64,000 nucleotides of DNA, from positions 694,098 through 758,097 of the forward strand of contig LT629764.1 of the NCBI GenBank assembly GCA_900105225.1, read 5' to 3'. This document shows positions 61,287 through 64,000 of the stretch, piece after piece. The first letter of the stretch is position 1; every line of letters begins with the position of its first letter. A program made the position numbers and the translations under genes. The notes under the pieces were generated by a model that worked only from the letters and a program-made list of their open reading frames with translations, made no database searches and was not told the DNA's origin. This DNA comes from Paenibacillaceae bacterium GAS479. GTDB taxonomy: Bacteria; Bacillota; Bacilli; Paenibacillales; Paenibacillaceae.

Positions 61287-62707
61287 GAGAATCCGCTCCT
61301 TTCTTCAAATTCCGTAAGCATCGGGGACGGTAGTGCTTCGGGCTGTGCTTTTGGCAGTGTTTTTGGCAGTATTTTTGGCAGCTTATCTCGCGGTGCTTCT
61401 TGCCGCTCATCCGACAACCTAACTGGCTCTTTCCCGACGGACAATGCTTCGAAAAGCTCATCCTGCTGCTCATTGTTCTGTACTTCGGGCAGCTCATTCT
61501 GCTGCTGTTGCTCATTTATCTGTGTTTTGACGGACAATGAATCGAACAACTCATCCCGTTGCTCATCCGACAGCGCTTCGTCAGGCAATAATTTCGGCTG
61601 ATCATCTGGCGGATCATTTAGCAGTGTTTTGACGGATAAAGCTTCGTCCGTTTCATTCCATTGCTCAACCGGCATTGCTTTGACAGTCAGCGTTTTCGGC
61701 TGATCATCCAACAACACATCTGTCGGTACATCCTGCTGCCCAGCTAAAAGCTCATCCGGCAGCACTGACACCAGCGGTGACAATTGCTGCTGTTCTTCTG
61801 CAGGCTCATCATCCAGCGGTTCAAATAACCGAGAGAAGGGTTCGAGTCCGCTCACAAACAGCTGCCCCTCCCTTTTTAACTTCCAAATCGACTGACCTCT
61901 GTTCTCTGCCAGCCAACAAGCGGCTTCCAAATGATCACCGGTAATAAGCTTATGAAGCGGGTTCGTACGCTCACGTTCGAGCCGCCTGCGGTTGAGTTTT
62001 CCGACATTGACAGGGTAGGTCCTAGAGACGACCAGTCCGGCTACAATCGCCTTTACTTGAGCTAGCGGTGGCACCGCCAACGACTCCAAACCAATCCGCT
62101 CAACAGCATTACGTGATATTGCATGCGGGATGGCAGTTAGTGAGGCTCCTTTGAGATCCTCGCGTCCGGCCATCGCATTCAACGAATATTTAGCAAGCAC
62201 GACGGGATGCACTGTGCTACTGGATACCGCTCCGGAGTAGTTGTTCAGGGCAATATCCGTCGCCCCACTGGCGACTGCATGCACGAACGGAATCAACTTT
62301 GATGTCGGGACGATGATGTCTCCGTCCAGGAATAGCAGCACCTTGCCTTTAGCAGCGCGTGCACCTACACTGCGACCGACGTCATGGCCCAGCGCACGAG
62401 GAACGAGGATTACTCGAGCTCCCATACGAGCCGCAATCTCGGCCGATCCGTCCGTGGAGCCATTAGCCACGACGATCAGCTCTGTATGCGGATGGACCCT
62501 CCTGGCTTGCCTAAGCACAGCAGCGATCGTTTTCCTCTCGTTCATGACCGGGATGATGACCGACACTACGGGCAGGAGATTCGGCTTGCTTGGAGCAGAA
62601 CTAGGTCCATAGCCGGCAATACCAGAGGAATGTTTCCTCGTTCTCTTCCTCCGGGCTTTTTTCCCGGACGGTTTCCCGCCCTTGGGGCGTGGCCGTGACT
62701 CTCTCAT
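61280..62707 (-). CDS. GT2-family glycosyltransferase with acidic repeat tail
   Basis: A 475-residue protein. A basic Lys/Arg N-terminus of 30 residues precedes a GT-A domain: VVSVIIPVMNERKTIAAVL, VVANGSTDGSAEI, LLFLDGDIIVPTSKL (DxD). The domain ends near residue 265. The remaining 190 residues are low-complexity, rich in Leu/Gln/Glu/Asp/Pro with imperfect repeats such as DEALSVKTLL and DELFDSLSVKTQI. AGAGGTG lies before the ATG. It is the first large gene of the polysaccharide operon. Confidence 0.85.
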   Translation of the reverse strand: MRESRPRPKGGKPSGKKARRKRTRKHSSGIAGYGPSSAPSKPNLLPVVSVIIPVMNERKTIAAVLRQARRVHPHTELIVVANGSTDGSAEIAARMGARVILVPRALGHDVGRSVGARAAKGKVLLFLDGDIIVPTSKLIPFVHAVASGATDIALNNYSGAVSSSTVHPVVLAKYSLNAMAGREDLKGASLTAIPHAISRNAVERIGLESLAVPPLAQVKAIVAGLVVSRTYPVNVGKLNRRRLERERTNPLHKLITGDHLEAACWLAENRGQSIWKLKREGQLFVSGLEPFSRLFEPLDDEPAEEQQQLSPLVSVLPDELLAGQQDVPTDVLLDDQPKTLTVKAMPVEQWNETDEALSVKTLLNDPPDDQPKLLPDEALSDEQRDELFDSLSVKTQINEQQQQNELPEVQNNEQQDELFEALSVGKEPVRLSDERQEAPRDKLPKILPKTLPKAQPEALPSPMLTEFEERSGFSC

Positions 62708-62731
62708 CGTCTCACCTCTCTTCTAGCCAGC

Positions 62732-62854
62732 TTATGAGGGCAGAAAGCAGGTTGAAACGGCATTTGTACAGGTTGGACTGTTGCCCACGATAAAGGTCAG
62801 GCCTTCTGTAACCGTTGTATTCGTGGATTCAATAGCGACGTTTTGAGGTTGCAT
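62732..62854 (-). CDS. possible 40-residue leader ORF of the polysaccharide operon
   Basis: An ATG at 62854 opens 40 codons (MQPQNVAIESTNTTVTEG... ending TCFLPS) that stop 25 bases before the GT2 start. The composition (Thr/Asn/Val, two Cys) is protein-like, but there is no good ribosome site, so translation is uncertain. It could be a small spore-surface peptide, a leader, or chance. Confidence 0.3.
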   Translation of the reverse strand: MQPQNVAIESTNTTVTEGLTFIVGNSPTCTNAVSTCFLPS

Positions 62855-62951
62855 GCGCTTGAATTTCCGGGGAGGGAGTCATCGCAGAGAAAGGGGATTG
62901 AAAAGTTGAACTAAAGATGATCCATTTGCTATGCGAGCTATGCCGATCCCT

Positions 62952-63584
62952 CAAGTAACTTTTGTTATCTGAGCGACGAACCGTTGCCCGCTTGGAACGA
63001 AAGCAAGTAACTTTTGCTACTTGCTTCGGGCTATGGGCAGGCGGGACGCTCCTCCAAGTAACTTTTGTTACTTGCTTTGAGCTGTGGACAGTCGGGGCGC
63101 TCCTCCAAGTAACTTTTGTTACTTGCTTTGAGCTGTGGACAGTCGGGGCGCTTCACCAAGTAACTTTTGTTACTTGCTTTGAGCTGTGGACAGTCGGGGC
63201 GCTCCTCCAAGTAACTTTTGCTACTTGCTTTGGGCTGCGGGCAGCTGGGGAGCTCCTCCAAGTAACTTTTGTTACTTGCTTTGGGCTGAGAGCAGCTGGG
63301 GAGCTCCTCCAAGTAACTTTTGCTACTTGCTTTGGGCTGAGAGCAGCTGGGGAGCTCCTCCAAGTAACTTTTGCTACTTGCTTTGAGATATGGGCAGGCG
63401 GGGCGCTCCTCCAAGTAACTTTTGTTACTTGCTTTGGGCTGAGAGCAGCTGGGGAGCTCCTCCAAGTAACTTTTGCTACTTGCTTTGAGTTGCGGGCAGG
63501 CGGGACGCTCCTCCAAGTAACTTTTGTTACTTGCTTTGGGCTGCGGGCATCTAGGGTGCCCCACCAAGTAACTTTTGCTACTTG
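62952..63584. repeat. 51-bp minisatellite with hairpin core, 13 units
   Basis: The palindrome CAAGTAACTTTTGTTACTTG (or its C variant) starts at 62952 (degenerate) and then every 51 bases exactly from 63004 to 63565. The 31-base interval is also conserved (TTTGGGCTG, GGGGAGCTCCTC-like), so this is a tandem repeat and not a CRISPR array. Each unit can form an 8-bp stem. Long frames are open on both strands because 51 is divisible by three, but neither has a credible start. Confidence 0.92.
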
Positions 63585-63629
63585 CTTCGAGCTGCGAGCC
63601 TACGAGGTTGAACGAACTCGCTGCACAAC

Positions 63630-63683
63630 AAAAGCCCGCAGGCTGATGAGAGCATGATGCTCTGAACAGCCTGCGGGCTTTTG
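63630..63683. terminator. bidirectional terminator
   Basis: AAAAGCCCGCAGGCTG pairs with CAGCCTGCGGGCTTTT, with a second short stem (GAGCAT/ATGCTC) in the loop. It ends the gene at 63740 and insulates the repeat array. Confidence 0.85.
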
Positions 63684-63739
63684 GGATCAAGATGATATGT
63701 CACTGAGCTAGGAATGGAATTTAGGAGTTCGCTGCATCG

Positions 63740-64000
63740 TTACAATACTGGTTTGCCTGCGGCAATCCAGTCCAAGCGCCCCTTAGTATTGCCCTCTTCC
63801 TGAGTGCGGATCAGTGTGACGACCGCTTCAGCACCAAGCTTGGCGCGCACGACAGCGTGGCAGAACGGTACATCAAGCGAGCAGGCCAGTGAATATCCCG
63901 CATCTTGAAAAGGGGTTTGTAAACGGATGATAATATCCACCCGATTACGGTCACGGAAGTCAAAGGGGATCGTCCCGTGTTGCAGCTCGCGGACATCCAT
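63740..64000 (-). CDS. unknown protein, possibly partial at window edge
   Basis: An open frame of 86 residues begins with an ATG at the very last base of the window, so it may continue upstream. The sequence looks protein-like (FDFRDRNRVDIIIRLQTPF, VPFCHAVVRAKLGAEAVVTL) and is followed by a strong terminator at 63630-63683. I do not recognise a family. Confidence 0.5.
   Translation of the reverse strand: MDVRELQHGTIPFDFRDRNRVDIIIRLQTPFQDAGYSLACSLDVPFCHAVVRAKLGAEAVVTLIRTQEEGNTKGRLDWIAAGKPVL

Noticed and set aside
62952-63584. CRISPR array
   Set aside because: The intervals between palindromes are conserved copies of each other, not unique spacers, and no cas genes are near.
62962-63657. Long open frames on both strands across the 51-bp repeat (231 and 219 codons)
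   Set aside because: The period is a multiple of three, so frames stay open automatically. No ribosome site is present, and the minus frame begins inside a terminator hairpin.

Overview
The window looks like a chromosome segment of a spore-forming Gram-positive bacterium of the Paenibacillus type. The evidence is a 74-residue GerE-like regulator, a YhcN-type spore lipoprotein, CgeB-like proteins, YesM/YesN-type two-component systems beside sugar ABC transporters, strong AGGAGG ribosome binding sites with frequent TTG and GTG starts, and moderate GC content. This genus-level guess rests on gene content and style only. I saw no rRNA, tRNA, phage module or CRISPR array.

Layout. Positions 1-2.8 kb carry the start of a SNF2-type helicase, coupled to a SWIM zinc-finger protein, and a membrane TPR protein (minus strand). 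Positions 2.9-7.7 kb hold gerE, two paralogous one-helix proteins with matching CATACTATA (SigK-like) promoter elements, the relic of a third paralog, a 79-bp direct repeat and an IS1182-type element whose transposase is frameshifted. Positions 7.8-17.1 kb (minus) hold a sugar-sensing unit (response regulator, histidine kinase, anchored sugar-binding protein, lipoprotein) and a sugar ABC transporter lacking its own ATPase. Then come a YhcN/YlaJ spore lipoprotein, a GH2 beta-galactosidase and a cold-shock protein. Positions 22-26.3 kb (mostly plus) carry fabH with a likely FapR operator, a glycosyltransferase, a DUF2164 protein, an internally deleted PhzF-like gene and an AraC/GyrI-like regulator. 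Positions 26.3-27.1 kb are IS relics and a nested palindromic repeat. After an EamA transporter and a 1331-residue double GT-C membrane protein comes a glycan-utilisation locus (32.5-44.7 kb, minus): histidine kinase, response regulator, two permeases, binding protein and three tandem secreted GH43-RICIN paralogs with CcpA-like sites. Positions 45-47.8 kb hold a TerC protein, IS debris and an AT-rich patch with a frameshifted pseudogene and a lipoprotein gene.

Positions 47.8-62.9 kb (minus) form a surface-polysaccharide cluster, probably for the spore surface. It has a sugar nucleotidyltransferase (SpsI/RmlA type), three enzymes resembling the UDP-L-FucNAc pathway, three or four glycosyltransferases, two CgeB-like proteins, an unknown basic protein and a small protein made of G-x-x-x tetrads. 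Both CgeB-like proteins and one GT2 carry an N-terminal tag with a glycine every fourth residue. The same spacing recurs in the small tetrad protein between them, so a scaffold-and-tag assembly is a reasonable hypothesis. The cluster is rich in in-frame repeat expansions and has a 13-unit, 51-bp hairpin minisatellite upstream of it.
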